From positions 60,941 to 124,940 of the forward strand of contig NZ_NHRX01000016.1 of NCBI RefSeq assembly GCF_016653115.1: a DNA stretch of 64,000 nucleotides, read 5' to 3'. Position numbers and translations under genes: made by a program. Source of the stretch: Rhodocyclus purpureus. Its GTDB lineage: Bacteria; Pseudomonadota; Gammaproteobacteria; Burkholderiales; Rhodocyclaceae. The notes beneath the pieces were generated by a model. The model was given only the letters and a program-made list of their open reading frames with translations, was not told where the DNA came from and made no database searches. Shown here piece by piece: positions 47,390 to 59,422 of this stretch. Position 1 is the stretch's first letter. Every line of letters starts with the position of its first letter.

Positions 47390-48138
47390 TTGCCGCCTCC
47401 CTTGCCGAGGAAACCGAGGAAATACTCACGCACGCTGGCGCCCTTGGCCTGGTTCACCGCGCTCGCCGGATCGACGCCCTTCGGGCACACCTCCGAGCAG
47501 TAGCCGACCGCGGTGCAATGGAAGGCGCCGCTCTCGGCACCGACCACCGGCATGCGCTCGCCGGCACCGGCGTCGCGCGAATCGCTGTTGTAGCGATGCA
47601 GCAGGGCCAGCGCCGCCGGACCGACGAAGTCCGGGGAAAGCCCCACCTGCGGACACGCCGCGTAGCAGAGCAGGCAGTTGATGCACGCACTGTACTGCGC
47701 GTAGGCCTCCATCTGCGCCGGCGTCTGCCGGTATTCGCCCTGCTCGAGCGCGCGCGGCTCCTTCGGGATGATCCACGGCTTCACGCTCTCCAGCTTCTCC
47801 ATGAAGCTGTCCATGACGATCACCAGGTCGCGTTCGATCGGGAAGTTGGCCAGCGCCTCGACCCTGATCCGCCCGCGGTAGTCGCGCAGGAAGGTCTTGC
47901 ACGAGAGCTTGGGGATGCCGTCGACCATCACCCCGCAGCTGCCGCAGATCGCCTGCCGGCAAGACCAGCGGAAGGACAGCGTCGGGTCGAGGTGGTCCTT
48001 GATGTACTGCAGTGCCTGCAGCACCGACATGTCCTCGGTGCAGGGGACGACCCAGGTCTGCAGGAAGGGCGCCTTGTCCTGTTCGGGACGGTAGCGCATG
48101 ACTTCGATTTCGATGCTCTCGTTGAGCGCGTGCTGCAT
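47386..48138 (-). CDS. frdB: Fumarate reductase iron-sulfur subunit
   Basis: 250 residues carrying three clusters. The [2Fe-2S] ligands lie in SCRQAICGSCGVMVDG plus the cysteine of KLSCKTF; the [4Fe-4S] ligands in CINCLLCYAACP; the [3Fe-4S] in FHCTAVGYCSEVCPKG. It passes electrons from membrane quinol to FrdA. It is tightly packed between frdA (12 bp) and frdC (overlap). Confidence 0.96.
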   Translation of the reverse strand: MQHALNESIEIEVMRYRPEQDKAPFLQTWVVPCTEDMSVLQALQYIKDHLDPTLSFRWSCRQAICGSCGVMVDGIPKLSCKTFLRDYRGRIRVEALANFPIERDLVIVMDSFMEKLESVKPWIIPKEPRALEQGEYRQTPAQMEAYAQYSACINCLLCYAACPQVGLSPDFVGPAALALLHRYNSDSRDAGAGERMPVVGAESGAFHCTAVGYCSEVCPKGVDPASAVNQAKGASVREYFLGFLGKGGGK

Positions 48139-48150
48139 CTTCGCTTCCTC

Positions 48151-49926
48151 CTACTGTGCGGCCGCGCCGCCGTAAGCGCGCACGGCCGGCTGCGAACGGG
48201 TGATCTTCACCGGGCCGTAGTCGATCCTCGGCGCGCCGGCGCCCGCATGGTACGCCAGCGTGTGCTTGAGGTAGTTCGCATCGTCGCGCTGCTCGAAGCC
48301 GTCGAGGCGCTGGTGCGCACCGCGCGATTCGCGCCGCTCGATCGCCGAATGCGCGATCGCCTGCGCGACGTCGAGCTGGTAGTCGAGCTCGATCGCCAGC
48401 AGCCAGTCGCTGTTCCAGACGCTCGACTTGTCGTCGACGACGACGCGCGCAAAACGCTCGCGCAACTCGGCAAGCTTGTCGCAGGTGACCTGCATGCGCT
48501 CGGCCGAACGGTAGATGCCACAGCCGAACTCCATCGCCCCGGCCATCTCGCTGCGCAGCACCGCGCTCTTCTCGCCATGGCTGCCCGCCGGCGCGCTGCG
48601 CGCGCGCAGGGCCAGCGCGCGGTCGCGGGCGGCCTGGGCGAGCTTGATCACTTCGGCGCCGGCAGCCGGCGCGCTCGCGCGGGCAAAGGCCGCCGCCGCG
48701 AGGCCCGCCTTCTTGCCGAAGACGCACAGCTCGGCCAGGGAATTCGAACCGAGCCGGTTGGCGCCGTGGATGCCGACGCTCGAACACTCGCCGGCGGCAA
48801 AGAGCCCGGGCAAGGGCGAAGCGCAGTCGCCATCGACGAGGATGCCCCCCATCGTGTAATGCACCGCCGGGCGCACCGGGATCGGCGTCTGCGCGGGGTC
48901 CACGCCGAGGAATTCGAGCGCGAGTTCGCGGATCTGCGGCAGGCGCTCGCGGATCCGCTGCTCGCCCAAGTGGCGCAGGTCGAGGTGCACGTAGCTGCCG
49001 TGGCGGCCTGCGAGCGTCCGCCCCTTCTGCTCCTCGAACCAGAAGGCCTGGGAGAGGCGGTCGCGCGGGCCGAGTTCCATCGCCTTGTTGCGCGGCGTCG
49101 GCTCAGCCGGACCGAGGCCGTAGTCCTGCAGGTAGCGGTAGCCGTCGCGGTTGACGAGAAATCCACCCTCGCCGCGGCAGGCCTCGGTGAACAGGAGGCC
49201 TGTACCCGGCATGCAGGTCGGGTGGTACTGGACGAACTCCATGTCGCGCAGCGGGACGCCGTGCCGGTAGGCGATCGCCATGCCGTCGCCGGTGACGATG
49301 CCGGCGTTGGTGTTCTCGCGGAAGACGCGCCCGGCGCCGCCGGTGGCGAGGATCACCGCCTTCGCCTCGATCAGCGTGAAGCGGCCCGAGGCCACCTCGA
49401 TGACGACGACGCCCTGCGCGCGCCCGTCGTGGACCACGAGGTCGAGGCAGAAGTACTCGTCGAAACGGCGGATCGACGGGTACTTCAGCGAAGTCTGGAA
49501 CAGCGTGTGCAGCATGTGGAAGCCGGTCTTGTCGGCGGCGAACCAGGTGCGCTCGATCTTCATGCCGCCGAAGGCGCGCACGTTCACGCGGCCGTCTTCC
49601 TTGCGGCTCCACGGGCAGCCCCAGTGTTCGAGTTGCACCATCTCCTCGGTGCAGCGGGCGACGAAATCCTCGACGACGTCCTGCTCGCACAGCCAGTCGC
49701 CGCCGGCGACGGTGTCGTCGAAGTGATGTTCGAGGCTGTCGTGCGCCTGTACCACGCCGGCCGAACCGCCCTCGGCAGCGACCGTGTGCGAGCGCATCGG
49801 ATAGACCTTGGAGACGAGGGCAATCGACAGGGTCGGGTCGGACTCGGCGACGGCGATCGCCGCGCGCAGGCCGGCTCCGCCGGCGCCGACGATGACCACG
49901 TCGGCCTTGAAAATTTCCACGTTCAC
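48151..49926 (-). CDS. frdA: Fumarate reductase flavoprotein subunit
   Basis: 591 residues (E. coli FrdA 602). The FAD fold is VVIVGAGGAGLRAAIAVA, with the covalent flavin histidine H47 in MRSHTVAAEGGSAGV. Active-site motifs are HPTCMPGTGLLFTEACRGEG and HYTMGGILVD. It reduces fumarate to succinate as an anaerobic electron sink. The frdC/D neighbours show it is the quinol:fumarate reductase type rather than Sdh. First gene of frdABCD; no FNR box was recognised upstream. Confidence 0.96.
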   Translation of the reverse strand: MNVEIFKADVVIVGAGGAGLRAAIAVAESDPTLSIALVSKVYPMRSHTVAAEGGSAGVVQAHDSLEHHFDDTVAGGDWLCEQDVVEDFVARCTEEMVQLEHWGCPWSRKEDGRVNVRAFGGMKIERTWFAADKTGFHMLHTLFQTSLKYPSIRRFDEYFCLDLVVHDGRAQGVVVIEVASGRFTLIEAKAVILATGGAGRVFRENTNAGIVTGDGMAIAYRHGVPLRDMEFVQYHPTCMPGTGLLFTEACRGEGGFLVNRDGYRYLQDYGLGPAEPTPRNKAMELGPRDRLSQAFWFEEQKGRTLAGRHGSYVHLDLRHLGEQRIRERLPQIRELALEFLGVDPAQTPIPVRPAVHYTMGGILVDGDCASPLPGLFAAGECSSVGIHGANRLGSNSLAELCVFGKKAGLAAAAFARASAPAAGAEVIKLAQAARDRALALRARSAPAGSHGEKSAVLRSEMAGAMEFGCGIYRSAERMQVTCDKLAELRERFARVVVDDKSSVWNSDWLLAIELDYQLDVAQAIAHSAIERRESRGAHQRLDGFEQRDDANYLKHTLAYHAGAGAPRIDYGPVKITRSQPAVRAYGGAAAQ

Positions 49927-50133
49927 TCCTTTCTGCGAAGCAAGGATGCGGCCCGACGCCGCTCAAGTCAGTGTCAGGGTGTCCCGCATCTTAACGTGAT
50001 CGAGCGTGTGCAGTCCTTGATCCGGGCATGCCGGCCCGCCCACGGCCGCCTGCTGCAGCAGCGTCCCTCATTCGGGCCTCATTCGGGCCTCACGGCCCTC
50101 CCACAGACGAAGCTCATTCGGCACAGCCCAGGC

Positions 50134-50607
50134 TCAGGCCGGCTTGAACACCATCCAGTAGAGGTTGGCCAGCACCAGCAGGGTGGCGATCACGCCGACG
50201 ACGACCCAGATGCGCTCGTCCCGCCAGTAAGCCTCGGGGATCTCACCGCCGTCGGTGAACTGCCGGGCGCGTCGCGCCTGGCGGATCTGGATCGGGATCA
50301 GGACGCACAGCCAGAGCAGCCCCGAGACGAGGAAGAGCGCGCTCCCCCAGCCGATCCAGCGCGCCTGCAGCAGGCCCCCGTCGCTCAGCCAGACGTTGGC
50401 AACGCCGCTGACGAGGACGAGACCGGCACCACCGAAGGTGAACAGGTAGTCGGTGAGCGTCACCTGCCGTTGCGCGAAGGCGATCACCGCCGGCTGGCGC
50501 GTGCGGTTGGCCATCAGCTTCCACCACAGGGTGAGGATGACGTTACCGAGAAAAAGGACGACGCCGAGGAGGTGCAGGCTCTTCAGCAGCAGGTAGGCGT
50601 CGTTCAT
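50134..50607 (-). CDS. DUF2269 family integral membrane protein
   Basis: 157 residues from ATG 50607 with four membrane helices: LLKSLHLLGVVLFLGNVILT, FTFGGAGLVLVSGVANVWL, GSALFLVSGLLWLCVLIPI and VGVIATLLVLANLYWMVFK. The N-terminal KSLHLLGVVLFLGN is the DUF2269 signature. Function unknown. Upstream of frdA but probably a separate transcript. Between them, TCATTCGGGCC occurs twice in tandem near 50068. Confidence 0.85.
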   Translation of the reverse strand: MNDAYLLLKSLHLLGVVLFLGNVILTLWWKLMANRTRQPAVIAFAQRQVTLTDYLFTFGGAGLVLVSGVANVWLSDGGLLQARWIGWGSALFLVSGLLWLCVLIPIQIRQARRARQFTDGGEIPEAYWRDERIWVVVGVIATLLVLANLYWMVFKPA

Positions 50608-50727
50608 CGACCGAGCGCGCAGGCGGCCGGTCGGCCGGCGCCGAGCAAGGACAGGGTGACGCACAATTCAGCACGCCACCCCGCGCACCATTCAGCGCGC
50701 GATCCGGCACACAGGTGCCGCGTCGTC

Positions 50728-51105
50728 TCAGGCAGCGCCGCCTTCACTGCGCGGCGGGCGCGGCGGACGCGGCTTGCGGAACTGCTTCTTGGGCTGCGGC
50801 GCCTGCTCGCCATCGCCGGCAGCCGGCTGACTGGCGGCGTTGGCCTGTGCCCTCGGCTGGCCGGCCTGACGCTGGTGGCCGCCCTTGCCCTGGCCGCCTT
50901 GGCCACGTGGACCTTGCTGGCGCGGCGCAGCCGGCGCCCCGGGCACGCGGCCGGCGCGTTCGCTGCCGGTATCGCGGTTGCCGGGCGCCAACTGGATTTC
51001 CAGTTCGTTCAACTCATCCCATTCGGCGTCGGTACGATCACGGTCCGGTATCGCCAGCAACTGTTGCATGCGCCGGCGCGGAGAAACAGGTTGTTGTGCG
51101 TTCAT
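50728..51105 (-). CDS. Low-complexity hypothetical protein
   Basis: 125 residues. The first 45 (SPRRRMQQLLAIPDRDRTDA, then EWDELNELEIQLAPGNR) look structured and helical. The rest is Gly/Gln/Pro/Arg-rich, ending KKQFRKPRPPRPPRSEGG, basic and probably disordered. No signal peptide. Nucleic-acid binding is plausible from the basic tail but unproven. No family is recognised. Confidence 0.65.
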   Translation of the reverse strand: MNAQQPVSPRRRMQQLLAIPDRDRTDAEWDELNELEIQLAPGNRDTGSERAGRVPGAPAAPRQQGPRGQGGQGKGGHQRQAGQPRAQANAASQPAAGDGEQAPQPKKQFRKPRPPRPPRSEGGAA

Positions 51106-51293
51106 GGCGGCATTATCCCATGGTTCGCCCGATCGTGGGCGTTACGGCAAGCGCTAGCGGCGCGGCCAGGGATCCCTGGCCGCGCCTCATGAAGAGACCA
51201 CGGGCGACGGCGGCTGGTTCCTGAAGTGGTCGCCCCGCGGTCCGCGGCCGGTGTGCCTGAGCGAGTAGGGACCCGGCGACAGGCAGCGCGGCC

Positions 51294-51328
51294 GAAAAAA
51301 AAACGGCGCCTGCGGCGCCGTTTTTCGA
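51294..51328 (-). terminator. Terminator of rpsT
   Basis: Stem ACGGCGCC/GGCGCCGT with loop TGC (TGC on plus, GCA on minus), flanked by A and T runs. On the minus strand it is followed by nine Ts. It lies just after the rpsT stop and could also act weakly on the plus strand. Confidence 0.9.
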
Positions 51329-51341
51329 GTAGCCCGGCGCC

Positions 51342-51611
51342 TCAGGCGGCAGCCAGCGCCTTGATCTGCGCGGAGAGGCGGCTCTTGTGGCGCGCGGCCT
51401 TGTTCTTGTGCACGATCTTCTTGTCGGCGATGCGGTCGATGACCGAGACCGATTCCTGGAAGATGCTTTGCGCGGCGGTCTTGTCGCCGGCGACGATTGC
51501 TTTCTGCACACGCTTGATCGCCGTGCGCAGGGTGGAGCGCAGGCTGGCGTTGTGCGCGCGTTGCTTGACGGCCTGGCGGGCACGCTTGCGGGCTTGTGCG
51601 CTGTTTGCCAT
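51342..51611 (-). CDS. rpsT: 30S ribosomal protein S20
   Basis: 89 residues, basic and helical: [35 protein letters not shown] and [20 protein letters not shown] are the S20 signature. It is divergent from murJ, a common arrangement in Proteobacteria. A long in-frame extension upstream is spurious. Confidence 0.97.
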   Translation of the reverse strand: MANSAQARKRARQAVKQRAHNASLRSTLRTAIKRVQKAIVAGDKTAAQSIFQESVSVIDRIADKKIVHKNKAARHKSRLSAQIKALAAA

Positions 51612-51656
51612 GTGTAAGAGTCCTGAAGTAGCTGAAGCGTTGATCGAAAGCGCACG

Positions 51657-51685
51657 ATTGTACGCAGCTCGGACGACGGATGCAA
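51657..51685 (-). promoter_or_regulatory. Promoter of rpsT
   Basis: Reading toward rpsT, TTGCAT (51680-51685) and TACAAT (51657-51662) are 17 bp apart, 46 bp before the start codon. This is one of the best sigma-70 matches in the window, as expected for a ribosomal protein gene. Confidence 0.75.
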
Positions 51686-51729
51686 GTACGATGATCGACC
51701 GGCCCATGCATGGGGCCTCTTGATTGCGT

Positions 51730-51758
51730 TTGGTCGGCGCCCGCGAAGCCGCTAAGAT
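51730..51758 (+). promoter_or_regulatory. Candidate promoter of murJ
   Basis: TTGGTC (51730-51735) and TAAGAT (51753-51758) with 17 bp spacing, 40 bp before the murJ start codon. Confidence 0.5.
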
Positions 51759-51798
51759 GGCGCCTTTTCCCCTTCGCCCAAGCGACCAAGAGTTCCGG

Positions 51799-53337
51799 AT
51801 GAACCTGCTCAGAGCCCTCGCCACCGTCAGCAGCATGACCCTGCTGTCGCGCATTCTCGGCTTCGTCCGCGACTTCGTCATCGCCCGCACTTTCGGCGCC
51901 GGCATGATGACCGACGCCTTCTTCGTCGCCTTCAAGCTGCCCAACCTGCTGCGCCGCCTGTTTGCCGAAGGCGCCTTCTCGCAGGCCTTCGTCCCCGTGC
52001 TCGGCGAATACAAGAACAAGCGCGGCGAGGCGGCAACCAAACACCTCGTGGACAACGTCGCCGGCCTGCTCTTCGTCGCGCTGCTGGTGGTGACTGCGCT
52101 CGGCATCGCCGGCGCGGCGCTGCTCGTCTGGGTGTCGGCGCCGGGCTTCGCCGCCGACGGCGAGAAGTTCGAGCTCACCGTCACGCTGACGCGCATCACC
52201 TTCCCCTACATCCTGTTCATGTCGCTGGTCGCGCTCGCCGGCGGCGTGCTCAACACCTGGAGCCGCTTCGCCATTCCCGCGTTCACGCCGGTGCTGCTCA
52301 ACCTGTCGTTCATCGCCATGGCGCTGTTCGCCGCGCCCTATTTCGACCCACCAGTGCTGGCGCTGGCCTGGGCGGTGTTCATCGGCGGCATCCTGCAGCT
52401 CGCGCTGCAGATCCCGAGCCTGAAGAAGATCGGCATGCTGCCGCGCTTCTCCTTCGACTGGAAGGACGAGGGCGTGCAGCGCATCCTGAAGCTGATGGCA
52501 CCGGCAGCACTCGGCGTCTCGGTGTCGCAGGTGAGCCTGCTGATCAACACCATCTTCGCCTCCTTCCTCGCCGCCGGCAGCGTCTCCTGGCTCTACTACG
52601 CCGACCGCCTGATGGAGTTCCCCGCCGGCATGCTCGGCGCGGCGCTGGGAACGATCCTGCTGCCTTCTCTCGCCAGATGTCACGCCGAGGAAAGGCTCGA
52701 CGAGTACGCGAAGCTGCTCGACTGGGGATTGCGCCTCACCTTCCTCTTGGCAGCACCGGCGGCGCTGGCAATGGCGCTGATCGCCGCGCCGATGGTTGCG
52801 ACGCTGTTCCACCACGGCGCCTTCACCGCCGACGACGTCTATCAGACGCGCGACGCGCTCGCCGCCTACAGCGTCGGGCTGGTCGCGCTGATCCTCGTCA
52901 AGGTGCTGGCGCCGGGCTTCTACGCGCGGCAGAATATCCGCACCCCGGTCAAGATCGCGATCGTCTCGCTGCTGGTGACGCAGGTGCTGAACCTGCTGCT
53001 GATCGGCTGGCTCAAGCACGCGGGCCTCGCGCTGGCGATCAGCCTTGCCGCCTGCCTCAACGCCGGACTGCTCTACCACGGCCTGCGCAAGCGCGGGATC
53101 TACGCGCCGCAACCCGGCTGGGGCAAGTTCCTCGCTCGCCTCGCGCTCGCGCTGTGCGCGCTCGGCATGGCACTGTGGTTCGCCGCCGGCGACACCGCCG
53201 ACTGGCTACGCTGGGGCGTCGGCGAGCGCCTGCTGCGCCTCTCCGCGGTGCTCGGCTTCGGCATTGCCGTGTATTTCGCTACACTCGGCTTGTTGGGCTT
53301 CCGGCCGCGCGACTTCCAGCGCCGCGCAACGACCTGA
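51799..53337 (+). CDS. murJ: Lipid II flippase MurJ
   Basis: MurJ moves lipid II across the inner membrane for peptidoglycan synthesis. 512 residues with about 14 membrane helices. Family motifs are [39 protein letters not shown] and [14 protein letters not shown] near the N-terminus. ATG 51799 is the family start; an upstream frame to 51724 crosses the promoter. Confidence 0.96.
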   Translation: MNLLRALATVSSMTLLSRILGFVRDFVIARTFGAGMMTDAFFVAFKLPNLLRRLFAEGAFSQAFVPVLGEYKNKRGEAATKHLVDNVAGLLFVALLVVTALGIAGAALLVWVSAPGFAADGEKFELTVTLTRITFPYILFMSLVALAGGVLNTWSRFAIPAFTPVLLNLSFIAMALFAAPYFDPPVLALAWAVFIGGILQLALQIPSLKKIGMLPRFSFDWKDEGVQRILKLMAPAALGVSVSQVSLLINTIFASFLAAGSVSWLYYADRLMEFPAGMLGAALGTILLPSLARCHAEERLDEYAKLLDWGLRLTFLLAAPAALAMALIAAPMVATLFHHGAFTADDVYQTRDALAAYSVGLVALILVKVLAPGFYARQNIRTPVKIAIVSLLVTQVLNLLLIGWLKHAGLALAISLAACLNAGLLYHGLRKRGIYAPQPGWGKFLARLALALCALGMALWFAAGDTADWLRWGVGERLLRLSAVLGFGIAVYFATLGLLGFRPRDFQRRATT

Positions 53338-53383
53338 AGTCCGCGCCCGGTTACACGCTGCATCGCCCCAATAAAAAGCAGTT

Positions 53384-53534
53384 GGCCACGAACAACACGA
53401 AAAAACACGAAATGATTCATGGGGTTCGACGCGTTCAGCGCGAACGGGGGGACGTGGATCAAAGTTCGGACCAATGAACACCGAAGCAGCGCATACCCAG
53501 GTTTTGTTTCGTGGCTTTCGTGTTTTTCGTGGCT
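53384..53534. repeat. Inverted-repeat (MITE-like) element with CACGAAAA arms
   Basis: Two arms of about 28 bp face each other: GCCACGAACAACACGAAAAA (53385-53404, continuing ACACGAAA) and its imperfect complement ending TTTCGTGTTTTTCGTGGC (53516-53533). About 95 bp lie between. It occupies most of the murJ-PEBP gap. No coding capacity. Similar TTCGTGTTTTTCGTGG repeats are common between genes in Proteobacteria. It is unrelated to the composite family elsewhere in the window. Confidence 0.6.
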
Positions 53535-53574
53535 GACAAGAGGTTTCAAGCTTCATGACCAAGGAGACTCGACC

Positions 53575-54204
53575 ATGCAAATCAGCAGCGACAGCTTTGC
53601 CGACGGCGCACCGATTCCCGCGGAATTCGCCTTCTGCGCCGCCGATCCCGTCACGCGCGTGCGGCTCGGCCAGAATCGCAACCCGCATCTCGCCTGGCAG
53701 GGCGCGCCGGCGGCAACGCGCTCGTTCGTGATCACCTGCGTCGATCCCGACGTCCCCGGCGTCGGCGACGATGTGAACCAGGAAGGACGCAGCGTTCCGG
53801 CCTCGCTGCCGCGCGTCGAGTTCTTCCACTGGCTGCTGATCGACCTGCCGGCGACGGTCAATGAAATCCGCGCCGGCGAGTTCTCCGCCGACGTCACCCC
53901 GCGCGGCAAGGGCGGCCCGCTGGCCGCGCACGGCGCGCGCCAGGGCATCAACGACTACACGGGCTGGTTCGCGGGCGACGGCGACATGAGCGGCGACTAC
54001 TTCGGCTACGACGGCCCCTGCCCGCCTTGGAACGACGAACTGCCGCACCGCTACGTATTCACCGTGCACGCGCTCGACATCGAGCGCCTCGACGTCGCGG
54101 GGCCGCTCACCGGCGCCGCGATCCGCGCGGCGATGGCCGGGCACGTCCTCGCCCAAGCGAGCATCACCGGGCGCTACACGCTGAACCCGGCCGTCAGCCT
54201 GTAG
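53575..54204 (+). CDS. YbhB/YbcL (PEBP) family protein
   Basis: 209 residues, longer than the 150-180 usual for bacterial phosphatidylethanolamine-binding-like proteins because of an insertion near 60-80 (VGDDVNQEGRSVPASLPR). Ligand-site motifs are VDPDVP, FFHWLLIDLPA and GYDGPCPPWNDELPHRYVFT. AAGGAG precedes the ATG. No signal peptide. Substrate unknown; bacterial members are mostly uncharacterised. Confidence 0.9.
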   Translation: MQISSDSFADGAPIPAEFAFCAADPVTRVRLGQNRNPHLAWQGAPAATRSFVITCVDPDVPGVGDDVNQEGRSVPASLPRVEFFHWLLIDLPATVNEIRAGEFSADVTPRGKGGPLAAHGARQGINDYTGWFAGDGDMSGDYFGYDGPCPPWNDELPHRYVFTVHALDIERLDVAGPLTGAAIRAAMAGHVLAQASITGRYTLNPAVSL

Positions 54205-54207
54205 CTT

Positions 54208-55075
54208 GAAACTGCAGGGGGCTGATGCAAAGCTGCCGGCCGGAACTGCAGCACGTCATCGCGAGCCCGCAGCGCGTGGCGATCCAGTACATGGGGCTTA
54301 TATCCGCGCGCCCGTGGATAGCCGGCAAGGGCGAGAAAACAGAAGAACGAACTGGATTGCCACGGCGCTGCGCGCCTCGCAATGACGGATAGCGGCGCCT
54401 CATCCGGGCACGCAGCGCGTGGCGAGCCAGACAGCGCGTCATCGCGAGCCCGTAGGGCGTGGCGATCGAGACTGCGCGTCATCGCGAGCCCGCAGGGCGT
54501 GGCGATCCAGTTCGTGGGGCTTATATCCGCGCGCCCATGGATAGCCGGCAAGGACGAGAAAACAGAAGAACAAACTGGATTGCCACGGCGCTGCGCGCCT
54601 CGCAATGACGGATAGCGGCGCATCATCCGGGCACGCAGCGCGTGGCGATCGAGACTGCGCGTCATCGCGAGCCCGCAGGGCGTGGCGATTCAGTACGTGG
54701 TGCTTATATCCGCGCGCCCATGGATAGCCGGCAAGGGCGAGAAAACAGAAGAACGAACTGGATTGCCACGGCGCTGCGCGCCTCGCAATGACGGATAGCG
54801 GCGCATCATCCGGGCCCGCAGCGCGCGGCGATCCAGACAGCGCGTCATCGCGAGCCCGTAGGGCGTGGCGATCCAGTTCGTGGGGCTGATATCCGCGCGC
54901 CCATGGATAGCCGGCAAGGGCGAGAAAACAGAAGAACGAACTGGATTGCCACGGCGCTGCGCGCCTTGCAATGACGAATAGCTGCACCTCATCCGGGCAC
55001 GCAGCGCGTGGCGATCGAGACCACGCGTCATCGCGAGCCCGAAGGGCGTGGCGATCCAGTGCGTAGGTCTCGAAG
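54208..55075. repeat. Array of 183 bp composite repeats (spacer type 2)
   Basis: A halves begin at 54255, 54438, 54478, 54661, 54844 and 55027. Steps are 183, 40, 183, 183 and 183 bp, so the array has a 183 bp period with one extra 40 bp A half. Each full unit has A half, type 2 spacer (CCATGGATAGCCGGCAAG), B half and then a degenerate A half (CATCCGGGCACGCAGCGCG). The last unit is cut short and runs into the hppA terminator. As 183 is a multiple of 3, long open frames (up to 236 codons) cross it; none looks real. It lies between the convergent PEBP and hppA genes. Confidence 0.92.
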
Positions 55076-55113
55076 AAAAGGCCCGCAGGAAGTTTCCTGC
55101 CGGCCTTTTCTTT
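55076..55113 (-). terminator. Terminator of hppA
   Basis: Inverted arms AAAAGGCCCGCAGGAA and TTCCTGCCGGCCTTTT (one C-C mismatch) around GT, 47 bp after the hppA stop. T-rich ends on both strands mean it could act in both directions. Confidence 0.85.
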
Positions 55114-55155
55114 CCACCGCCTGCGGGCGCTGCAGGCGACGTGAGGCAAGGATCT

Positions 55156-57204
<2,049 letters not shown>

Positions 57205-57331
57205 GATGCACCTCCCCAAGTAAGCGGCCCAAGCCGCCTTGTCAGTGCGGCGCAGGCAATGCGTGAACCCTAGCCCTGTTCCCCTCTCCCTCTGCTGCTC
57301 GCTTCCATCCTGCCACCCCTGCCGCCCTTCC

Positions 57332-58597
57332 CTAGATGGCGAAGTCCGGCAGGCGCCGTGCCACCGCGACGTTCTTCAGGCGAACGAAGTCGGGCAGCCC
57401 GTTGCGGTACGGCGGGTAATCCTCGCCCTCGATCAGCGGCGCGAGGTAGGTACGGCACGCCGCGGTGATGCCGAAACCATCCTCGCTGATGAACTCGGCA
57501 GGCATCTTGCGCTCGATGTTGGCGACATCCTTCAGTTCGGCGACACCGATCTGCCAGCGATACGGCGAGTCGGCGAGACGCTCGACCACCGGCATCACGG
57601 CGTTCCTGCCCGACAGCGCCAGGTCGACCGCGGCGCGGCCGAGCGCGTAGGCCTGCTCGACGTCGGTGGCCGAGGCGATGTGGCGCGCGGCGCGTTGCAG
57701 GTAGTCGGCGAGCGCCCAGTGGTACTTGTGACCGAGCTTGTCCTTGATCAGCTGCGCGACCTGCTGGCCGACGCCGCCGAGCTGGGCGTGGCCGAAGGCG
57801 TCCTTGGTGCCCATGTCGGCAATCAGCTTGCCCTCGGCGTTGCGCAGGCCTTCGGAGACGGCGATCGTGCAGTAATCGTACTTGTCGATGCACTCCTGCA
57901 CGCGCGCGAGGAAACGCGCCTCGTCGAAGGGGACTTCGGGCAGGAGCAGGATGTGCGGCGGGTCGCCCTCGGCTTCGGAAGCGAGCCCGCAGGCGGCGGT
58001 GATCCAGCCGGCGTGGCGGCCCATCACTTCGAGCACGAAGATCTTGGTCGAGGTGCGCGCCATCGAGGCGACGTCGTAGCCGGCCTCGCGCATCGAGGTG
58101 GCGACGTACTTGGCGACCGAGCCGAAGCCCGGGCAGCAATCGGTCAGCGGCAGGTCGTTATCGACCGTCTTCGGCACGCCGACGCAGACGAGCGGGTAGC
58201 CGAGCTTGTCGGCGATCTGCGACACCTTGTGCGCGGTGTCCATCGAGTCGCCGCCGCCGTTGTAGAAGAAGTAACCGATGTCGTGCGCGCGGAAGACCTC
58301 GATCAGGCGCTCGTACTGCGCGCGCTGCTCGTCGATGCCCTTCAGCTTGTAGCGGCACGAACCGAAGGCGCCGCCCGGCGTGTGGCGCAGGCGGGCAATG
58401 TCTTCGGCCGACTCGAAGCTGGTATCGATCAGGTCTTCGGTGAGCGCACCGATGATGCCGTTGCGCCCGGCAAAAACCTTGCCGATGCGCGGCGAGGCGG
58501 CGCGTGCCGCCTCGATCAGACCACAGGCGGTGGCGTTGATCACCGCCGTTACACCGCCCGACTGGGCATAAAATGCGTTGGAGGGGATCGACGCCAT
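57332..58597 (-). CDS. pfp: Pyrophosphate-dependent 6-phosphofructokinase
   Basis: Interconverts fructose 6-phosphate + PPi and fructose 1,6-bisphosphate + Pi, so it can run glycolysis or gluconeogenesis. 421 residues. The phosphate-donor residues are the PPi type: GGGDS at 114-118 (Asp where ATP enzymes have Gly) and K143 in [12 protein letters not shown] (Gly in ATP enzymes). [12 protein letters not shown] is the substrate motif. A 13 bp gap separates it from adk. The hppA neighbour supports a PPi-linked role, as in Methylococcus, where pfp and the H+-PPase gene are co-transcribed. Confidence 0.94.
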   Translation of the reverse strand: MASIPSNAFYAQSGGVTAVINATACGLIEAARAASPRIGKVFAGRNGIIGALTEDLIDTSFESAEDIARLRHTPGGAFGSCRYKLKGIDEQRAQYERLIEVFRAHDIGYFFYNGGGDSMDTAHKVSQIADKLGYPLVCVGVPKTVDNDLPLTDCCPGFGSVAKYVATSMREAGYDVASMARTSTKIFVLEVMGRHAGWITAACGLASEAEGDPPHILLLPEVPFDEARFLARVQECIDKYDYCTIAVSEGLRNAEGKLIADMGTKDAFGHAQLGGVGQQVAQLIKDKLGHKYHWALADYLQRAARHIASATDVEQAYALGRAAVDLALSGRNAVMPVVERLADSPYRWQIGVAELKDVANIERKMPAEFISEDGFGITAACRTYLAPLIEGEDYPPYRNGLPDFVRLKNVAVARRLPDFAI

Positions 58598-58610
58598 TTA
58601 TTCAGTCTCC

Positions 58611-59309
<699 letters not shown>

Positions 59310-59384
59310 TCATTGCCGATCCCAGACGGGAGCGCCGTTTGTCGGAAATTCCCGCGGCCGGGTGCTGCGGCGTGGATGGACAGA

Positions 59385-59413
59385 AAATTACCCGCAATCG
59401 CCGATGCGGTCAA
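59385..59413 (-). promoter_or_regulatory. Candidate promoter of adk-pfp
   Basis: Reading toward adk, TTGACC (59408-59413) and TAATTT (59385-59390) are 17 bp apart, about 120 bp before the adk ATG and right after kdsB. Confidence 0.6.
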
Positions 59414-59422
59414 ACTTTGCGC

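Noticed and set aside
49927..50133. FNR box before frdA
   Set aside because: Only a half-site TTGATC was seen, without the matching ATCAA half at the correct distance.
54439..55149. 236-codon open frame over the 183 bp array
   Set aside because: Same reason: period divisible by 3, no start signals, and repeats palindromic at DNA level.
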